Shown: positions 39,473-46,158 of the stretch, piece after piece | How positions within the stretch are numbered: the first letter of the stretch is position 1 | Layout: each line of letters opens with the position of its first letter | Assembly (NCBI GenBank): GCA_030158585.1 | Contig: JAOASR010000101.1 | Location: forward strand, 1 to 46,158 | Reading direction: 5' to 3' | Source: Microcella sp. | GTDB lineage: Bacteria > Actinomycetota > Actinomycetes > Actinomycetales > Microbacteriaceae | DNA: 46,158 nt | The notes under the pieces: generated by a model | What the model was told of the DNA's origin: nothing | Databases searched by the model: none | The model's input: only the letters and a program-made list of their open reading frames with translations | Made by a program: the position numbers and the translations under genes

Positions 39473-39967
39473 ATGACCGACACCATCACCCTCACGGGGC
39501 TCGTCGCCACGACCCCGCGCCACATCGTCACGAGCGAGGGGCTCGCGATCACCTCGTTCCGGCTCGCCAGCAATCAGCGCCGCTTCGATCGCGCAAAGGG
39601 GGCGTGGATCGACGGCGACACCAATTGGTACACCGTCACGAGCTTCCGGCAGCTCGGCACCCATGTCGCGAGCTCGGTGCAGAAGGGCGAGCGCGTGATC
39701 GTGACGGGCCGCGTGCGCATCCGCGAGTGGGAGAACGGCGAGAAGAACGGCACGACGATCGAGATCGACGCCGACGCGGTCGGTCACGACCTCACGTGGG
39801 GTCGGGCGACCTTCACGCGCAGCGTCGTCGTCGGCCGCTCCGAGAGCGCCGAGACTCCTGAAGCGGATGCCCCCGGCGAGCCCGTCGACGCGCTCGAGGT
39901 GCCCGACGACGCGTCCGAGCTCACGCCGCGCGTGCTCGTGGGCGAGTCGTCCGAGACTCCGTTCTGA
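39473..39967 (+). CDS. ssb: single-stranded DNA-binding protein (second type)
   Basis: A 164-residue OB-fold protein that binds single-stranded DNA. The OB domain is residues 1-110 (SEGLAITSFRLASNQRRFDR, NWYTVTSFRQLGTHVASSVQ, VTGRVRIREWENGEKNGTTI). The C-terminal 55 residues are acidic and flexible. The usual partner-binding tip (DDxIPF) is replaced by ESSETPF, keeping only the last Pro-Phe. No chromosomal rpsF/rpsR neighbours of the housekeeping ssb are present, so this is likely an accessory paralog. The AGGAGG before ATG is strong. It stops three bases from the convergent regulator gene. Confidence 0.9.
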   Translation: MTDTITLTGLVATTPRHIVTSEGLAITSFRLASNQRRFDRAKGAWIDGDTNWYTVTSFRQLGTHVASSVQKGERVIVTGRVRIREWENGEKNGTTIEIDADAVGHDLTWGRATFTRSVVVGRSESAETPEADAPGEPVDALEVPDDASELTPRVLVGESSETPF

Positions 39968-39970
39968 GCG

Positions 39971-40615
39971 TCAGCGCACGCGGATGCCGCCGCGCTGCCA
40001 CATCGTGACAGCGGCGACCCGCGGATTCGCGTTCTCTCCGGTGTCGAGACCGAGAGCGGTGAAGAGCCGCGCGAGCATGGTCTCGACGGCGCGTACCGTC
40101 GTTCCGCGGTGCTCGGCGAGAGCCCGGGTCGACGCGCCCTCCGCCAGCAGGCGGAGCACGTCGGCCTGGGCGGCCGTGACCATGGGCACGTTGTCCTCGT
40201 CGCGGCGCACGACCTCGTCGTGCTGGCCGCTGATCGAGCGGTGCACGGCGTCGATGAGGTCGTCGATCGCGCCGAGCTGCGACTTGACGAGATAGACGAC
40301 ACCGGCCGGAATGCGCTCGGGGTTCGGCACCGCGAGCTCGGGCGAGCGGTGCGAGGTGAGCACGACGAGTCCGATCCACGGATATTCGTCGGCGACGGCG
40401 CTGAGCAGATCGGCGCCTGATTCGCTCGTGCCGAAGTTCAGGTCGGTGATGAGCGCGTGCGGGTCGTTCTCTCCGACGGCCGCGAGGGCCTCCGCGACCG
40501 AGGTGGCCGTCGTGACGTCGAAGCCTCGGGCGCCCAGCCCTCCCGAGACGAGCGAGACGGTGAAGCCGTCGTCGTCGGCCACGACCACTCTCAGTGCTTT
40601 GCTGTCGGTCGTCAC
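39971..40615 (-). CDS. response regulator, LuxR-type
   Basis: A 214-residue response regulator. Receiver 1-125: acidic pocket DDD (13-15), phospho-acceptor D58 (ALITDLNFGTSESG), and Ser/Thr and Lys of the switch (VVLTSHRSPEL, VYLVKSQLG). Residues 145-205 are a LuxR-like helix-turn-helix (VTAAQADVLRLLAEGASTRA, TTVRAVETMLARLFTALGLD). The start is GTG 40615. It lies 19 bases downstream of the hybrid-kinase gene on the same strand, so it is probably the output of that phosphorelay. Target genes are unknown. Confidence 0.88.
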   Translation of the reverse strand: MTTDSKALRVVVADDDGFTVSLVSGGLGARGFDVTTATSVAEALAAVGENDPHALITDLNFGTSESGADLLSAVADEYPWIGLVVLTSHRSPELAVPNPERIPAGVVYLVKSQLGAIDDLIDAVHRSISGQHDEVVRRDEDNVPMVTAAQADVLRLLAEGASTRALAEHRGTTVRAVETMLARLFTALGLDTGENANPRVAAVTMWQRGGIRVR

Positions 40616-40634
40616 GCCTGCCCGCTTCCGTTGA

Positions 40635-43337
40635 TCATCCGTCGTTCGTCAGTGTCTGCTCGCCATGGTGTCCACGACGGGCGGAAGCGTCAAGCACTTC
40701 ACGGAGGGTCGTCAGAAGAAGGCTCGTCGTGTACGGCTTGGGCAGGAACGCGGCGATGCCCATGCCCGCGCTCCGCGAGGCCCCGCCGGCCGACGTCAGG
40801 CCGCTCGCAGCGACGACGGGAATCTCGGGGTGGTGCTCTTCCAGATAGGCGGTGGTCGCCGCGCCATCCATGACGGGCATCATCATGTCGGTGAGTACGA
40901 GCGCGACGTCCGTGTCATCGCGCTCGACGATGCCGATGGCCACGCGGCCGTTCTCGGCCGTCAGGGTGCGGTAGCCGTAGCTTTCGAGCGTGCGCGACGC
41001 GATGAGCCTGATCGTGTCGTCATCGTCGACGATGAGGATGAGCTCGCCGTCGCCGTGCGGCAGCTGGCGCGTGGGCAGCACGCCGCTTCGCGGCCCGCGT
41101 GGCTCTCCGACTACCACCGGGAGGACGACGGAGAACCGAGTTCCCTCGCCCGGTTCGCTGTAGACGCGGATCGTTCCGCCGTGGCTGCGCACGATCGTGA
41201 GCGAGCTTGCGAGACCGAGCCCCGTGCCCTTGCCGACCGACTTGGTCGTGTAGAACGGCTCGAAGATCTTCTCCTGCACCTCGGGCGTCATGCCGTGACC
41301 GGTGTCGACGACATCGACGACGACGTACCGGCCCGGGTCGAGCCGGAACAGTTCAGCCGAGAAATCGTCCTCGAGCAGCAGTGTTGAGGCTGATACCTCG
41401 AGCGATCCGCCCTCGGGCATGGCGTCGCGCGCGTTCGCGACGAGATTTGTGAGCACCTGGATCAGCTGCGTGGAGTCGCCCATGGTGTCGGGCACGTCGT
41501 CGTCGAGCTCGACGCTGAAGGCGATATCGGCGGGAAGCGAGTCGGTCGCAAAGCGGCGAACCTCCTCGAGCAGCTCGTCGATCGAGATGCGCTCGCGGCG
41601 GCCATCGACGCCTCGAGCGAACGACAGCACCTGCTGAATCATGTCGGCCCCGCGCTTGGCCGCCGCTTCCATCGTCCTCAGCAGCTCGAGTCGACTCGAG
41701 TCGGTCTCTCCGTTCTCGAGCAGCTGGATCGACATGAGCACGGGCGTCAGCACGTTGTTGAGGTCGTGCGCGATGCCACCGGCGAACGTGCCGAGGCTCT
41801 CCATCCGGGTCGCTCGGGCGCGCAGGTTCTCCTGCTTGCGCCACTCAGTGACGTCAGTGTCGACGGAGAAGATACGGTCGGGCTTCCCTTCGGCGTCGTA
41901 CAGCACCTGCCAGCGGATGTCGATGATCAGGGAGCGCCCGTCGTGCGTCACGACAGGCCGCTCCTCCGACCAGTGGCCATCGGTCAGAGCGAGCGCCGTG
42001 CACCGCTCGAAGTCGTCGACATCGATCGAGATCACGTCGCGCACGCGCTTGCCCAGCACCTCCTCCGCCTTGTAGCCGTAGAGGGCCTCGGCTGCGGGGT
42101 TCCAGTACAGGATCACCTCGTCGAGGGTGCGCACGATGATCGCGTCGCGTGCGGCGTCGATGAGGGCCGCCTGCTCGGTCACGCGACGCTGAGCCTCATG
42201 CATGCTCTGCCGGGTGAGCTCGTCAGAGGAGACATCGCGGATGTACAGAGCGATGCCGGTCGCCGTCGGGTACGCCGTGACGTCGAACCATGCATCGTTC
42301 GGTACGTCGTAGGTGCGCACCGTCGTGCGCACCTTCTCACGCGCGGTGCGCTGGTAGGCGAGCTCGAGCTCGCTGTCGGCCAGCTCGGGGAAGCACTCCC
42401 ACACGCTTCGCCCGACGACGCCGGCGAGAGGTCGGCGGATGAGTCGCTCGACCTGCGTATTGGCGTAGGTGATGCGCCAGGAGGAGTCGAGGAACATCAG
42501 GCCGTCTTCGATGGAATCGAGCGTGACATCGAGTCGCTGCTGAAGAACGGCCTCCCGCTCCTGGGCTTCGACGGCCTCCGTGACGTCCCAGATCGCACCG
42601 TGCACTGTGCGGATCGAGTCTCCGGGCGCCACTTGAATGGCCTCGCCCATCACCCGGACGAAGGTGCGCCGACCGTCGAGCCTCGTGATCTCCGACTGGA
42701 AGTCGACCGGCGTGCCCTGCTCGAAGCACGCCTCGATGGCCGCGGCGATCTCGTCTCCGTTGACCGCCTCGAAGAGCTCGATGGCGTCGGCGAGCGAGAT
42801 GGGCTTCGCGCCCTCGAAACCCAGGACGCGGCCGGCCTCCGGCGTGAGCCGCAGCTCCTGCGTCGCACGATCGACCGACCAGGCGCCGAAGGAGGCGAGG
42901 GCGCCGGCGATGCGGAGCAGGTCGTCGGCCTCGCGCTGATGCCGCTCGCGCTCCTCGACCGCGGCGATGGGGAACGCGTACCCGAGCACGGCGACGACCT
43001 CACCGTCGACGGTCACAGGGCTGTAGGTGATCTCGGCGCGGCTGGAGTCGTCGCGCGAACTGCCCTCGGTGCGGAACCGGCGCGTCTCGCCCTGCAGCGC
43101 TTTCTCGAACTCGGCGATGAGCACGCAGCGGTCGTCGGGCACGGCCCACAGGTCGAAGCGCGAGCCGACGAACGTTTCGTGGGGGATGGATCCGCGCGCA
43201 CTCAGCGCGCGATTGGCGCCACGAATCACTCCGTCGGCGTCGATGAGGAAGAGAGGATCGACGTACGCGTCGGTCAGCTGCTCCAGGGCGCGCGCGAGGC
43301 GCTCGACCTCCGTGCCGAGCCGCTCAGCGCTCGTCAC
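40635..43337 (-). CDS. four-PAS hybrid sensor histidine kinase
   Basis: A 900-residue soluble hybrid kinase. Four PAS domains lie at about 20-125, 140-255, 265-370 and 385-505 (the last begins RTLDEVILYWNPAAEALYGY). The HisKA domain has phospho-acceptor H524 in GTFAGGIAHDLNNVLTPVLM. The ATPase covers 620-745 (NLVANARDAMPEGG; DTGHGMTPEVQEKIF; GKGTGLGLASSL). A receiver domain with D817 (VLTDMMMPVMDG) sits at 767-885. The whole reads as a phosphorelay. The ATG at 43337 lies within the end of the lone receiver gene (14-base overlap). No membrane helices, so the signal is cytoplasmic; PAS ligand unknown. Confidence 0.92.
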   Translation of the reverse strand: MTSAERLGTEVERLARALEQLTDAYVDPLFLIDADGVIRGANRALSARGSIPHETFVGSRFDLWAVPDDRCVLIAEFEKALQGETRRFRTEGSSRDDSSRAEITYSPVTVDGEVVAVLGYAFPIAAVEERERHQREADDLLRIAGALASFGAWSVDRATQELRLTPEAGRVLGFEGAKPISLADAIELFEAVNGDEIAAAIEACFEQGTPVDFQSEITRLDGRRTFVRVMGEAIQVAPGDSIRTVHGAIWDVTEAVEAQEREAVLQQRLDVTLDSIEDGLMFLDSSWRITYANTQVERLIRRPLAGVVGRSVWECFPELADSELELAYQRTAREKVRTTVRTYDVPNDAWFDVTAYPTATGIALYIRDVSSDELTRQSMHEAQRRVTEQAALIDAARDAIIVRTLDEVILYWNPAAEALYGYKAEEVLGKRVRDVISIDVDDFERCTALALTDGHWSEERPVVTHDGRSLIIDIRWQVLYDAEGKPDRIFSVDTDVTEWRKQENLRARATRMESLGTFAGGIAHDLNNVLTPVLMSIQLLENGETDSSRLELLRTMEAAAKRGADMIQQVLSFARGVDGRRERISIDELLEEVRRFATDSLPADIAFSVELDDDVPDTMGDSTQLIQVLTNLVANARDAMPEGGSLEVSASTLLLEDDFSAELFRLDPGRYVVVDVVDTGHGMTPEVQEKIFEPFYTTKSVGKGTGLGLASSLTIVRSHGGTIRVYSEPGEGTRFSVVLPVVVGEPRGPRSGVLPTRQLPHGDGELILIVDDDDTIRLIASRTLESYGYRTLTAENGRVAIGIVERDDTDVALVLTDMMMPVMDGAATTAYLEEHHPEIPVVAASGLTSAGGASRSAGMGIAAFLPKPYTTSLLLTTLREVLDASARRGHHGEQTLTNDG

Positions 43338-43722
43338 GGTCGCTCCCGTTCAGTGGCTCAGCCGCGAGAAGTCGCGTGACGATCTCCTGGAACGACGTCA
43401 GATCGATCGGCTTGCGAGCGAAGCTGTCGGCGCGCGCGGCGAGAGAGGGAGCATCCTCGCCGCTCAGCAGGAGCACGCGCGGCCGCGGGTAGCGCGCGTC
43501 GAGCGCGTCGAGGCACTCGCTCGTCGTGCCGCCCGGCATGTTGACGTCGAGGATCACCAGGTCGACCGCCGAGTCGGAGTCGAGGTGGACGACCTCGCTC
43601 ACCGACCGCGCCTCGAGAACACGATGGCCGAGGCTCGTGAGCGCCATTCTGAGCACCGTGCGCACCAACGGATCATCGTCGGCGACCAGCACGGCGGCGA
43701 CAGAGACGCCCGGGTCGGCCAT
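43324..43722 (-). CDS. single-domain response regulator
   Basis: A 132-residue protein that is only a receiver domain. Acidic residues D15-D17 (VLVADDDPLV), phospho-acceptor D59 (DLVILDVNMPGG), Ser (LLLSGEDAPS) and Lys (SFARKPIDL) are present, so it should be phosphorylated. No output domain, as in CheY- or Spo0F-like relays. The start ATG has a -10 element six bases upstream; the long reading frame upstream is a shadow. It overlaps the hybrid-kinase gene by 14 bases and likely exchanges phosphate with it. Confidence 0.88.
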   Translation of the reverse strand: MADPGVSVAAVLVADDDPLVRTVLRMALTSLGHRVLEARSVSEVVHLDSDSAVDLVILDVNMPGGTTSECLDALDARYPRPRVLLLSGEDAPSLAARADSFARKPIDLTSFQEIVTRLLAAEPLNGSDRDER

Positions 43723-43728
43723 GGCCTC

Positions 43729-43734
43729 AGTGTA
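43729..43734 (-). promoter_or_regulatory. -10 element, leaderless receiver-kinase-regulator operon
   Basis: TACACT on the minus strand, six bases from ATG 43722. Confidence 0.5.
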
Positions 43735-43760
43735 GGCGCGAGGCGGCAGCCATTCGCCCC

Positions 43761-45134
43761 TCAGTTCGGGGGTCGGCCCTCGGCCAGAAGAGACAGATCG
43801 CGCGCCGCGGCGGCGAGGTGATCGAGCACCTGGCCGGTGATGGTGTCGAGTGCGCCGGGGGCCGCATCGGCCGTCGAGAAGAAGGTGAGCGCCATGACGC
43901 ACGCCGCGATGCGCCCCTGCACGGGGCCGTGCATGAGTTCGCTCAGCCGGTGCCGCTCGCGCTCGAGCGACGCCGTGTGCGCCTCCTCGAGGCGGCGCAG
44001 GTCGGCCTGCATGGCGTTGATCGTGCGCTCGTCGACGGCGTTCGCGCGCGCGAGCACGAGCGCGGCGATCACGACGGAGCACGAGGCGAGGAAGCCGCCG
44101 GCGAGGACGGGAAGCACGATCGCCCCATGCCACGTGATCGAGTCGATGCCGCTGTGCAGCATCACCCACGTGCTCACGAGGATGGCCGCACCGAGGGCGC
44201 TCAGCGTCACGCTTGACGCCCGAGAGCGCGAGACGGCCGACCACGCTGTCGAGAGACGCAGGACGACGCCGAGCGTCGCCCCGCCGGCGAGGCACGCGAC
44301 CACGATCTCGAGCGCGGCCTCGTTGCCGAAGATGCGCCACGCATCGGCGAGGATGAGGGCGATGGTCGCCATGGTGACGAGCCCGGCGGCTCGCCATGGC
44401 TGAGTGAGGTGCACGTCGAAGATCTCACGCAGAGAGGCTCGGCGCGGGCGCTCGGGCGCGGGCGGGGGAGCAGGAGCCGCCGATTCGACGAGGTCGGCCG
44501 TCTCTTCGTGCAGGCTCGACAGCCTCATGCTGATCTCGGCGAACGCGTGCACGTCGAGGCTCTGCCGCACGGCGACGAGCCGGGTGAGCAGGTCGTCGAG
44601 CACGGGAGCGACCGACTGCTGCACGGTGCCCGCGAGTCGTGACTGGATGGCCTCGCTCGACTCGGTGGCGAGGGCGGTGGCCTCCTCGAGACGCCGCTGC
44701 GTCTGCTCGAGCTCGCCGATGAGCTCGCGTCGACGCTCGATCTGCGCGATGCCGTAGACGAGGGCGGTCAGCCACACCGCCGAGACGACGAGCCACGAGC
44801 CGAGGCGGAAGAGGAGGTAGCCGGGAACCTCCGCGACGATCTCGGCCACGGTGCACCCGACGACCGCGCGGATGAGTGACGCCAGACCCCAGAGGCTCGC
44901 GACGACCCAGACGGGCAGGACAGGCTGGCGTCGACGAGCGATGAGCCCTCCGCCGACGATGACGATGCCCGTGAGCAGGTGCTGCACGGTGCCCGACAAG
45001 ACGGGCCACCACCAGTCGGGGTAGTCGGTCGTCGACTCGCGCACCAGGATGAGGCCCACCGCCGGCGGATACATCGAAAGCCAGAGCAGCCAGTGGGTCG
45101 ACCACCGACCGCCGAGGGCCTCTCGCAGGGTCAT
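43761..45134 (-). CDS. membrane sensor-like protein with H-box but no ATPase domain
   Basis: A 457-residue membrane protein. About four helices lie in residues 15-130. A coiled cytoplasmic part follows (about 130-225; GELEQTQRRLEEATALATES, LTRLVAVRQSLDVHAF), then four more helices at about 245-375. Near the end, LERERHRLSELMHGPVQGRI resembles the HisKA_3 H-box (ERxRIARELHDxV), but no ATPase motifs follow: the gene stops about 60 residues later. It could be a phosphotransfer or dimerisation partner, or a kinase that lost its ATPase domain. ATG 45134 is preferred over GTG 45137 because GGAG lies at five bases. It ends 38 bases upstream of the lone receiver gene. Confidence 0.75.
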   Translation of the reverse strand: MTLREALGGRWSTHWLLWLSMYPPAVGLILVRESTTDYPDWWWPVLSGTVQHLLTGIVIVGGGLIARRRQPVLPVWVVASLWGLASLIRAVVGCTVAEIVAEVPGYLLFRLGSWLVVSAVWLTALVYGIAQIERRRELIGELEQTQRRLEEATALATESSEAIQSRLAGTVQQSVAPVLDDLLTRLVAVRQSLDVHAFAEISMRLSSLHEETADLVESAAPAPPPAPERPRRASLREIFDVHLTQPWRAAGLVTMATIALILADAWRIFGNEAALEIVVACLAGGATLGVVLRLSTAWSAVSRSRASSVTLSALGAAILVSTWVMLHSGIDSITWHGAIVLPVLAGGFLASCSVVIAALVLARANAVDERTINAMQADLRRLEEAHTASLERERHRLSELMHGPVQGRIAACVMALTFFSTADAAPGALDTITGQVLDHLAAAARDLSLLAEGRPPN

Positions 45135-45202
45135 CACGTCTCCGCTCGCACCGAGTCATCTTCGCGCGTGCGGGCCCGTCTGCACCACGTGAGATATGAG
45201 AA

Positions 45203-45244
45203 GCGGCCGCCCCAGCTCAACCCGAATGAGCCGGGGACGGCCGC
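45203..45244 (-). terminator. strong hairpin in a divergent intergenic region
   Basis: GCGGCCG pairs with CGGCCGC; inside, CCCC pairs with GGGG and GCTCA with TGAGC around a short loop. Reading the minus strand, T-rich TTCTCATATCTC follows it, as at an intrinsic terminator. No gene ends here on either strand. Confidence 0.6.
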
Positions 45245-45348
45245 GTTATCACTCGGCGATCTCGTCCGACCCGAACGGTTGAGATCTCCGGTTGCGGTTC
45301 GCGGCCCCCCGGAGTCCCCCGACTCCTGTACCGCGTGTCCTTGACTTG

Positions 45349-45377
45349 ATACTGCTCGTACCCCGGTCGGAGCGCAA
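45349..45377 (-). promoter_or_regulatory. candidate minus-strand promoter upstream of the hairpin
   Basis: TTGCGC (45372-45377) and CAGTAT (45349-45354) stand 17 bases apart on the minus strand. Transcription would start near 45342 and meet the hairpin after about 100-140 bases. The transcript would be either a small RNA or an attenuated leader of the 45134 gene. The rest of 45138-45502 has no gene. Confidence 0.4.
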
Positions 45378-45456
45378 TTGTCCCCCACCTCGGTGTGTTC
45401 GGTTATCGAATGCGACCGGTGTTCGCCTCTCGGCGGGAGGCGTGGGCTCTCGCCTC

Positions 45457-45462
45457 TAGACT
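45457..45462 (+). promoter_or_regulatory. -10 element of the lipoprotein gene
   Basis: TAGACT; transcription would start near 45469, with a ribosome binding site GGAGGGG before ATG 45503. Confidence 0.45.
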
Positions 45463-45502
45463 GCTGCGGGCGGCCTTCCGGCCGGGAGAGGGAGGGGTGA
45501 GG

Positions 45503-46003
45503 ATGCGGTCGAGCGCGAGTCGAGCATCCACCGTTCTCGTCGGCCTGGCCGCGATCGCGGCTCTCGTTGCCGGATGCACGGCGTCACCCGGCCCCTCCGG
45601 CGCGCCGAGCGCGACGCCCTCGAGCTCTGCCCCCGTCGCCGAGCCGTCGGCCTCGGCCGAGCCGACGCCCGAGCCGACCCCGACGTTCGACCCGGCCGCC
45701 GACGCCGAGGCGAACCGCCCGGTCGTCGATGCGGCGCTCGCCCCACTCGCGCAGGCGGGCGGCATCCCGGCAGGCCGAGCCGTCGCCGACGCGCTCACCG
45801 GCGCCGGCATTCCGCTGAGCGCGCTGCAGGTCACGCCCGACGAGACCGCGATCGGCCTCGCCGTCGACGCCCTGCTGCTCTCGGTGCTCACGGGCGAGAC
45901 GTGCGTGCTCGGCCAGTTCGACGGAGACGGCTACACGAGCACGACGGCGCCTGTGCTCTCGACCGGGCAGTGCCTGATCGGAGCCACCGCTTCTCTAGAC
46001 TGA
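45503..46003 (+). CDS. lipoprotein of unknown function
   Basis: A 166-residue exported lipoprotein. The lipobox LVAGC ends the signal peptide (AIAALVAGCTAS; Cys near residue 24). A Ser/Pro/Glu-rich linker (about 28-60) precedes a small folded domain (70-166) with VVDAALAPLAQAGGIPAGRA, VTPDETAIGLAVDALLLSVL and two cysteines (GETCVLGQF, STGQCLIG) that could form a disulfide. Unknown role at the cell surface. ATG 45503 was chosen over the upstream in-frame start because GGAGGGG lies five bases before it. Its stop codon overlaps the -10 element of ettA. Confidence 0.8.
   Translation: MRSSASRASTVLVGLAAIAALVAGCTASPGPSGAPSATPSSSAPVAEPSASAEPTPEPTPTFDPAADAEANRPVVDAALAPLAQAGGIPAGRAVADALTGAGIPLSALQVTPDETAIGLAVDALLLSVLTGETCVLGQFDGDGYTSTTAPVLSTGQCLIGATASLD
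45996..46001 (+). promoter_or_regulatory. -10 element, leaderless ettA
   Basis: TAGACT, six bases before ATG 46008; its last base is the first base of the lipoprotein stop codon. Confidence 0.55.
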
Positions 46004-46007
46004 AGCA

Positions 46008-46158
46008 ATGGCCGAATTCGTTTACTCCATGGTCCGCGCCCGCAAGGCGGTGGGCGACAAGCTCATCCTCGATGACGTCACGATGTCGTTCTACCCGGGC
46101 GCCAAGATCGGCATGGTCGGCCCGAACGGCGCCGGCAAGTCGACGATCATCAAGATCA
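46008..46158 (+). CDS. ettA: energy-dependent translational throttle protein EttA (N-terminal part, cut by window end)
   Basis: Only the first 50 residues are present. They read MAEFVYSMVRARKAVGDKLI, then the first Walker A GPNGAGKSTIIKI, exactly as in the EttA group of ABC-F proteins, which bind the ribosomal E-site and control early elongation in response to ATP/ADP. The start has no ribosome binding site and a -10 element at six bases, so a leaderless message is predicted. The second ATPase domain lies outside. Confidence 0.93.
   Translation, partial: MAEFVYSMVRARKAVGDKLILDDVTMSFYPGAKIGMVGPNGAGKSTIIKI

Noticed and set aside
45260-45345. 6C-type small RNA (C-rich hairpin loops) on the plus strand
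   Set aside because: A C4-loop hairpin and a C6 run exist, but the pair of C6-loop hairpins required by the motif is not clear.
1-46158. CRISPR arrays, insertion sequences, prophage genes
   Set aside because: No spaced repeats, transposase or phage-type proteins found; only short tandem or inverted repeats are present.

Overview
This window reads as chromosomal DNA of a very GC-rich actinobacterium, most likely of the family Microbacteriaceae. The evidence is third-position G/C saturation, GTG and TTG starts, tRNA genes without an encoded CCA, and lineage-typical families: DUF3097, DUF2017 beside ClpS, mycobacterial-type Ku/LigD, YkoE-type thiamine-precursor uptake, and DosS/DosR-like regulators. 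I see no phage, insertion sequence, CRISPR array or plasmid gene. About 50 genes fill nearly all of the space.

Layout. 0-6.6 kb: DUF3097 protein, cold-shock protein, a small membrane protein with a DUF427 protein, a rubrerythrin-VIT1 iron/manganese transporter, a secreted M23 peptidase and a radical SAM protein. 6.7-11 kb: a complete ABC importer operon on the minus strand (lipoprotein, two permeases, ATPase). 11-15.2 kb: a TVP38-type membrane protein coupled to a CDP-alcohol phosphatidyltransferase, a flavin disulfide reductase, and a methyltransferase coupled to a GNAT acetyltransferase. 15.5-18.6 kb: terC followed by a DosS-like kinase and its response regulator. 19.4-23 kb: a TPP riboswitch controlling YkoE, a single-chain ECF module (two ATPases plus EcfT) and a small P-loop kinase. 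23-26 kb: a PBP5-like protein that has lost catalytic residues, then clpS, DUF2017 and a zincin-like gene, then a SHOCT protein. 26.1-29.6 kb: divergent ku and ligD (NHEJ). 29.7-31.6 kb: tRNA-His, oligoribonuclease, a thioredoxin-like protein, a K+ channel-like protein and tRNA-Arg(UCU). 31.7-38.7 kb: a sortase-type surface protein, a PLP decarboxylase, a membrane protein, an EamA permease, an aldo/keto reductase and MsrA. 38.7-40 kb: a DUF2087 protein and a second-type SSB. 40-45.1 kb: a signalling cluster (LuxR-type regulator, four-PAS hybrid kinase, lone receiver, and a membrane protein that has an H-box but no ATPase). The window ends in a lipoprotein gene and the start of ettA.

Two patterns cross the whole window. 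First, at about 20 gene starts a -10 hexamer (TANNNT, or the looser nAnnnT) sits 6-8 bases before the start codon, which predicts leaderless mRNAs. Second, short tandem duplications (two of 3 x 15 bp, one of 5 x 9 bp) lie at gene joints or within genes. The least conventional parts are the catalytically dead PBP-like protein, the incomplete kinase in the 40-45 kb signalling cluster, a terminator-like hairpin between two divergent genes (45.2 kb), the link between terC and a putative heme-GAF kinase, and the single-chain ECF transporter.
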